This document shows, one piece after another, positions 1 to 6,892 of a DNA stretch of 16,036 nt. The DNA comes from Desulfobacteraceae bacterium. GTDB lineage: Bacteria; Desulfobacterota; Desulfobacteria; Desulfobacterales; Desulfobacteraceae. A program made the position numbers and the translations under genes. The DNA lies in NCBI GenBank assembly GCA_015486915.1, contig WFQS01000049.1, forward strand, positions 1 through 16,036, written 5' to 3'. The notes beneath the pieces were generated by a model. The model had not been told where the DNA came from, made no database searches, and saw only the letters and a list, made by a program, of their open reading frames with translations. Numbering within the stretch: position 1 is the stretch's first letter; each line of letters opens with the position of its first letter.

Positions 1-39
1 AGACATTCCATGGTCATCCACTCCCTGGTACAGTAGATG

Positions 40-1023
40 TTATCCTTTAAAAACATCTGGGTTTACAATGTGTGGAACCCTGTGGTTTTTGTAAAATTCG
101 ATTATATTCACTGCAGCAAGCACGGACATCTCATTTCTTGCTTCAATCGTTCCCGATCCCACATGGGGAAGGACACATACATTTTCCATGGACAAAAGGG
201 GATTATCGGGTTGCATGGGTTCAGGGTCTGTCACGTCAAGGCCTGCTCCCCATATTTCACCATTTTCAATGGCAGAGATCAGATCTGTTTCATTATGGAT
301 GGGTCCCCTTGCGGTATTAATAAAGATCGCTGTGGATTTCATTTTCTTAAAGGCTGACATGTTAAAAATTTTTTCCGTTTCAGGGGTCAATACACAGTGC
401 ACTGATATTATATCACTTTTTAAAAGAAGTTCTTCAAATCCAACATACCTGGCATTTAGTATTTTTTCCCCATGGATATTCCTTGTTCTGTTATGATAAA
501 TAATATCCATGTCATAGGTATTTCTGCAGCGCTGTGCCATTTTAATACCGATACGTCCAAGGCCAAAAATCCCAAGTGTTTTATTTTTTAATTCAATTCC
601 AAGGTTTCCCGTGGGATTGAAATACCCCCATTTACCGCTGATAATGGTTTTATGCAGAAAAAACATTTTCCTTGCCACGGCTATCATCAGACCAAATGCA
701 ATATCTGCGGTTGCCTCACTCATGGCATCAGGGGTAAATCCCACTGGAATGCCAAGGCGGGCTGCCTCTTCAATATCAATATTATCATAACCCACGGCAA
801 ACTGTGAAATAATATCAAGGTGGCTGCAATGTTCCAGAAAATTCTTGTCAATCCTGTCTGTAAGGGTGCAGAGCAGGGCATGATGATTTTTTGCCCTGCT
901 AATCAGTTCAGCCTGGGTCATGGGTCTTTCCTTTTCCCACAGGGTGAGATGAAAATTTTCTTTTTCAAGAAGCCTGATCCCGGCAAGGGGGTATTTTCTT
1001 GATACCAGTATTTTCTTTTTCAT
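40..1023 (-). CDS. D-2-hydroxyacid dehydrogenase (glyoxylate/hydroxypyruvate reductase-like)
   Basis: A 327-residue NAD(P)H-dependent 2-hydroxyacid dehydrogenase of the glyoxylate reductase/phosphoglycerate dehydrogenase superfamily, which interconverts a 2-oxoacid and a D-2-hydroxyacid in the cytoplasm. The Rossmann motif GIFGLGRIGIKMAQ lies at residues 151-164. The catalytic triad is complete: Arg239 in NTARGPIHN, Glu268 in VTDPEPM and His287 in VLPHVGSGT. The length is normal for the single-domain family without an ACT domain. The ATG start is preceded by a GGAGG ribosome site nine bases upstream on the minus strand. It is transcribed away from the regulatory genes, so it is probably not part of their operon. 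The substrate cannot be set from sequence; glyoxylate, hydroxypyruvate or gluconate-type substrates all fit. The family call is firm. Confidence 0.9.
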   Translation of the reverse strand: MKKKILVSRKYPLAGIRLLEKENFHLTLWEKERPMTQAELISRAKNHHALLCTLTDRIDKNFLEHCSHLDIISQFAVGYDNIDIEEAARLGIPVGFTPDAMSEATADIAFGLMIAVARKMFFLHKTIISGKWGYFNPTGNLGIELKNKTLGIFGLGRIGIKMAQRCRNTYDMDIIYHNRTRNIHGEKILNARYVGFEELLLKSDIISVHCVLTPETEKIFNMSAFKKMKSTAIFINTARGPIHNETDLISAIENGEIWGAGLDVTDPEPMQPDNPLLSMENVCVLPHVGSGTIEARNEMSVLAAVNIIEFYKNHRVPHIVNPDVFKG

Positions 1024-1264
1024 GGGGAAGACCTCCGTACCTGATATATTTTAAAGATGAAGCCACATTGTTTTTAATTTTATGAATTTTTGAATAGGAT
1101 AGACAGAAAACAAAACCTTTATCTCCACATAACGACCGCTCAGATATGTGGCAAGCTCCCCGGAAAGCAATTCTGCATAATGCACAGCCACTTAAAAAAA
1201 GTTTTAATCATAATTAAAACTTTTATCATGACAAGTCAATTCTTTAAACATATAGCATTTGCTT

Positions 1265-1320
1265 TATATAACTGCCATGAGGCAGATCTGGAGACTCTCA
1301 GACTGCCTCTCAACAAAAAA
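1265..1320 (+). repeat. Intergenic hairpin repeat, copy R1
   Basis: A small stem CTGCC (1272-1276), loop ATGA, GGCAG (1281-1285). A larger alternative stem uses GAGGCAG (1279-1285) plus TCTG (1287-1290) pairing with CAGA (1299-1302) and CTGCCTC (1303-1309) around an eight-base loop. It is followed by CAACAAAAAA. The two stems share 1279-1285 and so exclude each other. It is preceded by TATATAA, as in copy R3. Confidence 0.75.
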
Positions 1321-1332
1321 ACTCTAATAATT

Positions 1333-1380
1333 TAAGGTACTTTGCAGGAGTTTCATATAAAACGGCCATGAGGCGGATTT
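1333..1380 (+). repeat. Intergenic hairpin repeat, copy R2, with leader block
   Basis: The core CGGCC-ATGA-GGCGG lies at 1363-1376 with one mismatched pair. It begins 91 bases after the R1 core, matching the 93-base R4-R5 spacing. Upstream, 1333-1354 contains AAGGTAYTTTRCAGGAG, a 22-base block that recurs at 13381-13402 with two differences. The larger alternative stem seen in R1 is not evident here. Confidence 0.65.
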
Positions 1381-1576
1381 TTCATGGTTCGTTGTGAGCA
1401 GGGATAGAGAGAAAAAAAGGACCACACAATCAGTCAAAAAAATTTCAGAATATAGCCACAGATAATGACTCGGTCAAAACAGGTGTATTTAAATTTGATA
1501 TTTTCTGGAAATTGATTTACAAAGATATTGTTGTTCACGGATATCTTCTTTATGGGATTTTGTGTGATACTTAATC

Positions 1577-1692
1577 TATATAACGGCCATGAGGCCGAGC
1601 TGAACTGCGCTTCTGTGTCTCAAAAAATCAGAGTTTTTGACAAACATAGAAAAAGCATCGGTTACTTTATCAAAAATGAGCTCTTTCTTATA
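1577..1692 (+). repeat. Intergenic hairpin repeat, long copy R3
   Basis: The core CGGCC-ATGA-GGCCG at 1584-1597 is a perfect five-pair stem. GAGGC (1591-1595) can instead pair with GTCTC (1617-1621). The element continues through an A-rich tract, a second inverted repeat (TTTTTGACAAA at 1634-1644 with TTTATCAAAAA at 1666-1676) and GAGCTC (1678-1683). The stretch 1619-1686 matches the minus strand of copy R7 at about 60 of 68 positions by hand count, so this is a genuine long repeat in inverted orientation 12 kb apart. Confidence 0.8.
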
Positions 1693-1866
1693 AACGATTT
1701 TTTTTATTTATTGTAAGGATTGTTAATTCTTTAAGGCTGCCTGGGAGAATAAAGGACACATGAATTCAATGGAAAAGCAAATATTGTAAATGGGAAAAAT
1801 AACAAAATTTAAAGGCTGCAATTCATACACGGAATAGATAATTGAATCAAAGGAGTAAAATAAGAA

Positions 1867-3273
1867 GTGCCGGGTCATGCAAAAATTTTAATTGTTGATG
1901 ATGAACCTTCCATCTGTAGCGGAAGTAAAATAATTCTCTCGGAACAGGGGTATTTTGTTGAAATTGCCTGGTGCGGAGAGGATTGTATGAAAACAATTTT
2001 AAAGGATAATTTTGATCTTGTTATTCTTGATATAAGGCTTCCTGATATGTCAGGACTTGAAATTTTAAAAAAAATAAATAATGAACAAATAGATGTGTCT
2101 GTGATCATAATGACAGGGCACGGAACCGTTACCAATGCAGTTGAGGCCATGAAACACGGAGCTTTTGACTTTATTACAAAGCCTTTTGCCGAAGATCAGC
2201 TAATCCAGAGCGTTAAAAAAGCTCTTGAAAGCAGAAAACTTGTCAGAGAAAATATGGCCTTAAAAAAACAGGTTTACGATAAATTCAGTTTAAATAATAT
2301 AATAGGTCATAGTAAGGCTATACTTGATGTGTTTGAAAAAATTGAGAAAGTTGCCTCCACGGACTGCACCGTCCTGTTATCAGGTGAAAGCGGTACCGGT
2401 AAGGAGTTGTTTGCAAATTCAGTTCACATGCACAGCAAAAGGTCTGATAATCTTTTTCTGGCAATTGATTGCAGCACTTTTTCTTCCTCCATTCTTGAAA
2501 GTGAATTGTTTGGTCATGTTAAAGGCGCTTTTACAGGAGCTGACAGGAATAAACCCGGAATTTTTGAAATGGCTTCGGAGGGAACACTTTTTCTTGACGA
2601 AATTGCCAACCTGAATATGGATATACAGGGAAAACTTTTAAGGGTTCTTGAAACAGGAGAGTTTAAACCCCTTGGATCGGACAGGATTAAAAGGACAAAA
2701 GCAAGAGTGGTTGCAGCAACAAACAGAGACCTTGAGACAATGGTGCATAAAGAAAAATTCCGTGGTGATCTCTTTTACCGTTTAAACGTATTTCCCATAT
2801 ACATTCCTCCGTTAAAACAGAGAAAGGAAGATATCCCTGAAATGGCATACCATTTTTTAAAATTGTTCTGTCGGAAAACAGGAAAAAATATAGCAGGATT
2901 TTCAGATGATGCCCTTGAAATTCTGGTTAATTTTGACTGGCCCGGTAATATCAGGCAATTAAAAAATGTTGTTGAACGGTTGGTAATCATGTCTGAAGAA
3001 AACTACGTGAACCGTAAAACCATTATGGATAATATTGAAGCAAAGCCCCAAATTAATATACAAAAACAAATTGTCCCTGATAATATTAATGATCTGAAAA
3101 TATTAAAAAAAAGCCTGATCGATAATTATTTCGGTAAAATTGAAAAATCTTTCTTAAAACAGGCATTGGGAAAATCAAACGGGAATATAACTAAAGCTGC
3201 AAAAAATGTGGGTATGCAGCGTTCCAATTTTTCGGCACTGATGAAAAAACACGAAATTAAATCCTCTAAATAA
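1867..3273 (+). CDS. Sigma-54-dependent response regulator, NtrC family
   Basis: A 468-residue transcriptional activator that contacts sigma-54 RNA polymerase and uses ATP hydrolysis to open promoters after phosphorylation. A receiver domain covers residues 5-120, with acid pocket DD11-12, phospho-acceptor Asp55 in LVILDIRLPD and Lys105. The AAA+ domain covers about 145-375: Walker A GESGTGKE (173-180), sigma-54-contacting GAFTGA (220-225), Walker B GTLFLDE (239-245) and an arginine-finger region FRGDLFYRLNVFP (298-310). A Fis-type helix-turn-helix lies at about 430-460 (NITKAAKNVGMQRSNFSALM). The GTG start is chosen because AAGGAG lies at 1850-1855 and the receiver begins at once. A cognate kinase is not adjacent in intact form; the histidine-kinase remnant just after the stop may be its lost partner, or it may serve the GAF kinase at 5243. 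A sigma-54 promoter lies about 1 kb downstream. It is an obvious candidate activator for that promoter. Confidence 0.95.
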   Translation: MPGHAKILIVDDEPSICSGSKIILSEQGYFVEIAWCGEDCMKTILKDNFDLVILDIRLPDMSGLEILKKINNEQIDVSVIIMTGHGTVTNAVEAMKHGAFDFITKPFAEDQLIQSVKKALESRKLVRENMALKKQVYDKFSLNNIIGHSKAILDVFEKIEKVASTDCTVLLSGESGTGKELFANSVHMHSKRSDNLFLAIDCSTFSSSILESELFGHVKGAFTGADRNKPGIFEMASEGTLFLDEIANLNMDIQGKLLRVLETGEFKPLGSDRIKRTKARVVAATNRDLETMVHKEKFRGDLFYRLNVFPIYIPPLKQRKEDIPEMAYHFLKLFCRKTGKNIAGFSDDALEILVNFDWPGNIRQLKNVVERLVIMSEENYVNRKTIMDNIEAKPQINIQKQIVPDNINDLKILKKSLIDNYFGKIEKSFLKQALGKSNGNITKAAKNVGMQRSNFSALMKKHEIKSSK

Positions 3274-3274
3274 T

Positions 3275-3861
3275 CATTTTCCCACTAAACCGCAGGGAAT
3301 CGGCTTGGGTCTGGCCTCTGTTTATTCCATCATTGTCAAGCATGGTGGCACAATCAGGGTTGACTCTGTACTTAATCACGGAACAACTTTTACCATTCAT
3401 CTGCCGGCGACGAAAAAACAAACAAGCATGACATACGGAGATGAAGCCTTGATACCGGAAGATCCTGTGCCTGAATCCGCTCGTATTCTGGTGATGGATG
3501 ATGATGAGGCAGTGCGTGAAGTGCTTGGCGCAATGCTTGAAATCATGGGCCATGAAACATCCTCTGCCGTTAACGGACAGGAAGCAGTTGAAAAATATCG
3601 AAAGGCATGGGAGGATAATGATCCCTATGATATAGTGATTACAGATTTAACCATTCCCGGTGGGATGGGTGGCCAGGAAACAGCGGCAGAAATTCTGCAA
3701 ATGGATGCCCAGGCGACCATAATTGTTTCCAGCGTTTATTCCTCTGACCCTGCCATGGCCAATTACCAGGATTATGGTTTCAGTGGACGGGTTGAAAACC
3801 ATATCATTTTGCAGAATTGCAGGCGGTTATCCGGCAGGTGTTGACTAATGGTAAAAAATAA
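3275..3861 (+). pseudogene. 3' remnant of a hybrid histidine kinase, truncated and frameshifted
   Basis: Homology begins within a few bases of the preceding regulator's TAA with FPTKPQGIGLGLASVYSII, the end of an HATPase domain (F box and G2 box). It continues through VKHGGTIRVDSVLNHGTTF into a receiver domain (RILVMDDDEAVREVLG; phospho-acceptor in VITDLTIPGGMGG; SSVYSSDPAMANYQDYGFSG). The PAS, HisKA and N-box regions are missing, and there is no ribosome site. Near 3797 one A appears to be lost. In the read frame the end is VENHIILQNC, but shifting to the frame at 3799 restores PYHFAELQAVIRQVLTNGKK and a TAA at 3859-3861, the normal ending of this receiver family. A receiver-only protein starting at TTG 3305 would lack its Lys and last helix. 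I read this as a dead gene. Confidence 0.85.
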
Positions 3862-3867
3862 AAATAA

Positions 3868-3901
3868 ATAAATAAATATACGGTGTCGTATATTTATTTA
3901 T
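3868..3901 (+). other. Perfect AT-rich hairpin
   Basis: A 15-base-pair perfect inverted repeat around the loop GTGT (3883-3886): the left arm ends AAATATACG and the right arm begins CGTATATTT. It sits seven bases after the restored stop of the kinase remnant. That fits a weak transcription terminator, but only two G:C pairs are present and no T-run follows the stem, so a protein-binding dyad is equally possible. Confidence 0.5.
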
Positions 3902-4052
3902 ACATATATTAACCCCTATTGATAACATATATGGATTTGAATTACCTGTATTTTACAGGTGTTAGATAAAATTTTCAGAAAAACCATAATAAAACAATTC
4001 ACATTGTTAAATTAGTTTCCCGCTTATCCCAATGAATGTCATTCCTGCATTT

Positions 4053-4107
4053 TTTATAACCGCCATGAGGCGGGTCTGGATTGGCCCAGATTTGCTTCAC
4101 AACAAAA
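4053..4107 (+). repeat. Intergenic hairpin repeat, copy R4
   Basis: The core CCGCC-ATGA-GGCGG (4060-4073) is a perfect stem whose outer pairs differ from R1 and R3 in a compensatory way. GAGGC (4067-4071) pairs alternatively with GCTTC (4094-4098), with GTCTGG/CCCAGAT inside it. A tail ACAACAAAAAA follows, as in R1. Further on, GAAAGTC (4111-4117) and GACTTTC (4135-4141) form an extra inverted repeat, in the place of the second dyad of R3 and R7. Confidence 0.7.
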
Positions 4108-4140
4108 AATGAAAGTCACACGTTTTTTTACAAAGACTTT

Positions 4141-4165
4141 CTTATAAAAAAAAGGCCATGGGGCA
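4141..4165 (+). repeat. Degenerate hairpin repeat, copy R5
   Basis: CTTATAAAAAAAAGGCCATG followed by GGGC, with GGCC-ATGG-GGC at 4154-4164, stands 93 bases after the R4 core. It matches the position of R2 relative to R1 and seems to be the degenerate start of a next unit. Weak on its own; supported by the spacing. Confidence 0.4.
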
Positions 4166-4254
4166 AATCCTGATTCTTTCATAAGTCTTTTCAATGTTTT
4201 CCCAAGATTTTCTTATCAAAAAATAATCTGAATTAATACTTGTAAAAACAACAA

Positions 4255-4270
4255 TGGCATGGTCTATGCT
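4255..4270 (+). promoter_or_regulatory. Candidate sigma-54 (RpoN) promoter
   Basis: TGGCATGGTCTATGCT fits the sigma-54 pattern TGGCAyG-N4-TTGCw with a single departure in the -12 box (ATGC for TTGC). The invariant GG (4256-4257) and GC (4268-4269) have the required ten-base spacing. Transcription would begin near 4280, about 140 bases before the response regulator at 4419, and could read through the kinase and on to fdhA. An NtrC-type activator gene lies just upstream. Confidence 0.65.
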
Positions 4271-4418
4271 TTAGCCGTATTGATGTGATCAATGATCAGT
4301 TTTTTTGCTTGTAGTGTTATGAATTATACTATGATGAAATCTAATTCATGAATGCAGATTTAAAGATACTGCGGGTATGTAGTTAAATTTAATTTTTTAA
4401 AATTTTAAGGAGTCAGAA

Positions 4419-5105
4419 ATGCAGCTATTAAACAGAGGTAAACAGCCAGAAAAAATAATATCCCCGGATATTCTTATCATGGAAGATGATTTAAACATCG
4501 CAAAGGGACTTAAAATGGTTCTTGATGAAGAAGGTTATAATGTTGACCTTCAGAATACTGGCAATGGAGCGATGGATGCCATGAATCAATACAACTATAA
4601 TCTTCTCATGGCTGACCTGAGGCTTCCCGATATTGATGGGATGCAGGTTTTAAAAAAAGTAAAGGAGATCAGCCCGGATACGGAGGTAATAGTGATGACA
4701 GGCTATGCCACAAGTGATCTTGCCGTTAATGCCATGAAACTTGGTGCCCGTGATTTTATTGCAAAACCATTTACAGAAGAGCAGATTAAGACTGCCATAG
4801 ATGATGCCCTGGCTGCAAATTTATCCAGAATAGAAAAAATGTCTGGTTCAGACAGAAAACGTGCAAAGACTTCCATTGAAAAAAGAGAGGTTTTAAAAGT
4901 CTTAAACAGAACTGCCGATGACAGCGAATTCCGGGTCAGGCTGATTGATCAAGGTAGTTCCGCTCTTTCTGAATATACCATGTCTTCCAAGGCAAAAGCT
5001 GCGATAGCCTCTGGTGATCTGAAATGGATAAATGAAAATATCGGTGAACTCAATCAGAAACAGCTTATGTTTATTTATAAAAGGCTTGAACAGGAAGCGT
5101 GGTAA
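4419..5105 (+). CDS. Response regulator with uncharacterised C-terminal helical module
   Basis: A 228-residue protein with a receiver domain at about 17-135: acid pocket EDD22-24, phospho-acceptor Asp66 in LLMADLRLPD, Thr94 and Lys116. After a charged linker (about 136-165) comes a predicted helical module at about 166-228 with the pattern EFRVRLIDQGSSALSEY, then SKAKAAIASGDLKWI and ending KRLEQEAW. It is not a DNA-binding domain that I recognise. The FrxRL...aL..Y.ls..akaAI.sGDl.wI..iG layout recalls the small LigA-like helical fold, but that is pattern memory only. AAGGAG at 4407-4412 supports the ATG. It is the first gene after the sigma-54 promoter and is followed by a kinase, so it probably takes a phosphoryl group from it. 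The output is unknown; protein-protein regulation is possible. Confidence 0.85.
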   Translation: MQLLNRGKQPEKIISPDILIMEDDLNIAKGLKMVLDEEGYNVDLQNTGNGAMDAMNQYNYNLLMADLRLPDIDGMQVLKKVKEISPDTEVIVMTGYATSDLAVNAMKLGARDFIAKPFTEEQIKTAIDDALAANLSRIEKMSGSDRKRAKTSIEKREVLKVLNRTADDSEFRVRLIDQGSSALSEYTMSSKAKAAIASGDLKWINENIGELNQKQLMFIYKRLEQEAW

Positions 5106-5158
5106 ACACATGTTCTGGAAAAAGTCAGGAATAAAGAGTTGAAAATATCGACAAATGA

Positions 5159-5178
5159 GCGTATAAAATTATATACGC
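5159..5178 (+). other. Short perfect hairpin
   Basis: GCGTATA (5159-5165) and TATACGC (5172-5178) form a seven-pair stem with a six-base loop, 54 bases after the response regulator stop. No T-run follows. It could be a weak terminator, an mRNA processing or stability structure, or an operator ahead of the kinase. Confidence 0.4.
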
Positions 5179-5200
5179 ATCAAGGCTGCCATGATGCCGA
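5178..5200 (+). repeat. Divergent hairpin repeat, copy R6
   Basis: CTGCCATGATGCCG at 5186-5199 resembles the repeat core but has ATGAT in place of ATGAG, so the small stem is lost; GGC (5184-5186) can instead pair with GCC (5196-5198). It sits just before the kinase gene. Weak support. Confidence 0.3.
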
Positions 5201-5242
5201 ATTTGATTTTTTCTCAATTTTTTTAAAAAAAGGGAGTCTGAT

Positions 5243-6511
5243 GTGGACCATACTTCATGTGAACAATTTAAAAGTTTTTACCATAGTTTCAGGGACGTAA
5301 GCAGGGCTGTTCATTCCAAGTCAGATATGAACAAGACCTTTGATCTTGTTCTCACTTCGCTTGCCAAAGGGCTTAATGCCAAAGGCGCTGTCCTGTGTGT
5401 TATAAGTAAGGATTCATCTGATTTCAGTATACAGTCTTTCTATGGAATAGTTGAAGAAACTATTGAATCAAACTTTTTTACAGGTATATCTGGTTTACAG
5501 AAATCCGGAGCAACCGGTAATATTGATATAATAAATGATATATTTAATTCATCAAGAGTAAAAAATCCGCAACGACTGTGTGATCATGGAATAAGTATGC
5601 TGGCAGATGTTCCCCTTGTGATAAATAACCGGATTTTCGGGTTTATCAGGGTATATTTTGATGTGAATAAACAAATTACCAATGATGAAAAAGATTTTAT
5701 ACAGGCCGTTGCAGAGCAATGTGCATGTGCAATCAACCATGATAATACCATTAAATCCCATATACTGAAATACAATACACTTGCAACAAAGGTTGACAAA
5801 ATGTCCTCCCTTGGAAGAATGGCAGCGGGAATTGCCCATGAAATTAACAATCCCTTAACCGGCATACTTCTTTACAGTTCAAATCTTTTTAAAAAGGTTA
5901 AAGAACCCGGGCAGTTAAAAGACGGTCTTGAAATTATTATGAATGAAACCCAGAGATGCAAAACAACCATTCAGGGCCTTCTTGATTTTTCAAGGGAGAA
6001 AAAGCTTGAAAAAGTCATGGCAAATATCAATAAAATTATAAATAAAACCCTTGCCCTCATGGAAAATGAATTTCATCTGAAACGAATCAACGTGATAAGG
6101 GATCTTGACTGCAATATTATAGAGTTTCTTCTTGATGACAACCAGATTGAACAGGTTTTAATTAATCTCTTACTTAATTCAGTACATGCAATTGATGAAA
6201 ACGGTACAATTTATATACGGTCAAGAATGGAAACGGAAAAAAATCGTGTTGTTGTTGAAATTGAAGATAACGGATGCGGTATTCCACTGGACAAGGTTAA
6301 AAAAATCTTTGAGCCTTTTTATACTACAAAATCAAGTGGAACAGGACTTGGCCTGTCAGTGAGTTACGGGATTATAAAAAATCACAAGGGCAGTATTAAA
6401 ATATTCAGTGAACCTGGTACAGGAACAATAATAAGCATGGCTTTCCCAATAATGACAGAGACAAGCGAGGAAGAACTGATAAATGAAAAACCGGAAAATT
6501 CTGATAATTGA
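5243..6511 (+). CDS. Soluble GAF-domain sensor histidine kinase
   Basis: A 422-residue kinase with no signal peptide or membrane segment, so it senses an internal cue. A GAF domain spans about 20-168; its last part has CACAINHD with Cys160 and Cys162. The HisKA domain holds the phospho-accepting His199 in MAAGIAHEINNPLTGIL. The ATPase domain has the N box around Asn312 (INLLLNSVHAI), G1 EDNGCGIP (341-348), F box FEPFYTTK (356-363) and G2 GTGLGLS (366-372), all complete. The GTG start is preceded by AGGGAG at 5231-5236; an ATG at 5241 is out of frame. Its 3' end overlaps the next response regulator by 29 bases, which points to translational coupling and a cognate pair. With three receiver proteins close by, it may phosphorylate more than one. 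The GAF ligand is unknown; redox state or a formate-linked metabolite would fit the operon. Confidence 0.92.
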   Translation: MDHTSCEQFKSFYHSFRDVSRAVHSKSDMNKTFDLVLTSLAKGLNAKGAVLCVISKDSSDFSIQSFYGIVEETIESNFFTGISGLQKSGATGNIDIINDIFNSSRVKNPQRLCDHGISMLADVPLVINNRIFGFIRVYFDVNKQITNDEKDFIQAVAEQCACAINHDNTIKSHILKYNTLATKVDKMSSLGRMAAGIAHEINNPLTGILLYSSNLFKKVKEPGQLKDGLEIIMNETQRCKTTIQGLLDFSREKKLEKVMANINKIINKTLALMENEFHLKRINVIRDLDCNIIEFLLDDNQIEQVLINLLLNSVHAIDENGTIYIRSRMETEKNRVVVEIEDNGCGIPLDKVKKIFEPFYTTKSSGTGLGLSVSYGIIKNHKGSIKIFSEPGTGTIISMAFPIMTETSEEELINEKPENSDN

Positions 6512-6848
6512 TGATGAAGATATAATAGGTAAAGCCTGTAAAATGATCTTAACCGAAGAAGGTTTTTTGTGTGACCATTGTTCCTCGGGAAAAGACGGAC
6601 TTAAAATGGCTTTAAATAATTCATACAATGTTCTTCTCCTTGATATGAAGCTTAAAGATATGAACGGTATGGATATACTTGAAAAGGTGAAAAAAACAAA
6701 ACCCGGGGTCTACGTTATTGTCATCACAGGTTATTCCACGGTTGAAAATGCAGTTAAGGCAATGAAACTGGGTGCAAACGAGTATTTATCAAAACCTTTC
6801 ACCGATGAAGATATCATATCAGCTGTTGATGAGGCTTTTAAAAATTGA
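6483..6848 (+). CDS. Single-domain response regulator
   Basis: A 121-residue receiver-only protein: DDE10-12 acid pocket, phospho-acceptor Asp54 in LLLDMKLKDM, Thr82 in VIVITGYS and Lys104 in YLSKPF. No output domain follows, so it acts as a phosphorelay carrier or by binding a partner, like Spo0F or CheY. It starts inside the kinase gene (29-base overlap), with a GAGGAAG purine stretch about ten bases upstream. It ends about 44 bases before hdrA, so it links the sensory genes to the metabolic genes on one transcript. Its receiver resembles that of the 4419 protein (VMTGYAT/VITGYST, NAVKAMKLGA), which suggests duplication within the cluster. Confidence 0.93.
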   Translation: MKNRKILIIDDEDIIGKACKMILTEEGFLCDHCSSGKDGLKMALNNSYNVLLLDMKLKDMNGMDILEKVKKTKPGVYVIVITGYSTVENAVKAMKLGANEYLSKPFTDEDIISAVDEAFKN

Positions 6849-6892
6849 TGCCAGATGGCTGTTAAATCCGATTAAAAAATATGGAGTTTTTT

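Larger units (their letters stand above)
1024..1866. other. Long intergenic region between divergent genes, repeat-bearing
   Basis: No convincing gene is seen in these 843 bases; the short open frames have no family resemblance and cross the repeat copies. The region separates the minus-strand dehydrogenase from the plus-strand NtrC-type regulator, so it must hold promoters for both, but no clear -10/-35 or GG-N10-GC sigma-54 site was found. It contains three copies of the nnGCC-ATGA-GGCnn hairpin repeat, listed separately. The last part (about 1700-1850) is AT-rich leader sequence for the regulator. Confidence 0.7.
3862..4418. other. Intergenic region with hairpin, repeats and sigma-54 promoter
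   Basis: No gene is seen in these 557 bases. From left to right it contains a perfect AT-rich hairpin (3868-3901), repeat copies R4 and R5 (4053-4165), a sigma-54 promoter candidate (4255-4270) and a leader of about 140 bases up to the response regulator at 4419. TGATCA occurs twice, overlapping a short dyad, at about 4286-4299. It may be an operator but could be chance. Confidence 0.65.

Noticed and set aside
1..39. Start of a further minus-strand gene at the left edge
   Set aside because: An AGGGAG-like site and ATG codons are present on the minus strand, but too few bases remain to judge a coding frame.
1265..1600. CRISPR array
   Set aside because: The copies are few, differ in their stems, have unequal gaps and lie in several intergenic regions in both orientations.
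1637..1642. TTGACA inside repeats R3 and R7 as a sigma-70 -35 box
   Set aside because: No good -10 box lies at 16-18 bases on either strand, and the hexamer is part of a conserved dyad.
3305..3844. Stand-alone response regulator starting at TTG 3305
   Set aside because: It begins in the middle of a kinase ATPase domain, has no ribosome site, and its C-terminus is scrambled by a frameshift.
5184..5197. Second sigma-54 promoter before the GAF kinase
   Set aside because: GG-N10-GC spacing is present, but both boxes around it (AAGGCTG and GATGCC) depart from consensus and it overlaps a degenerate repeat copy.
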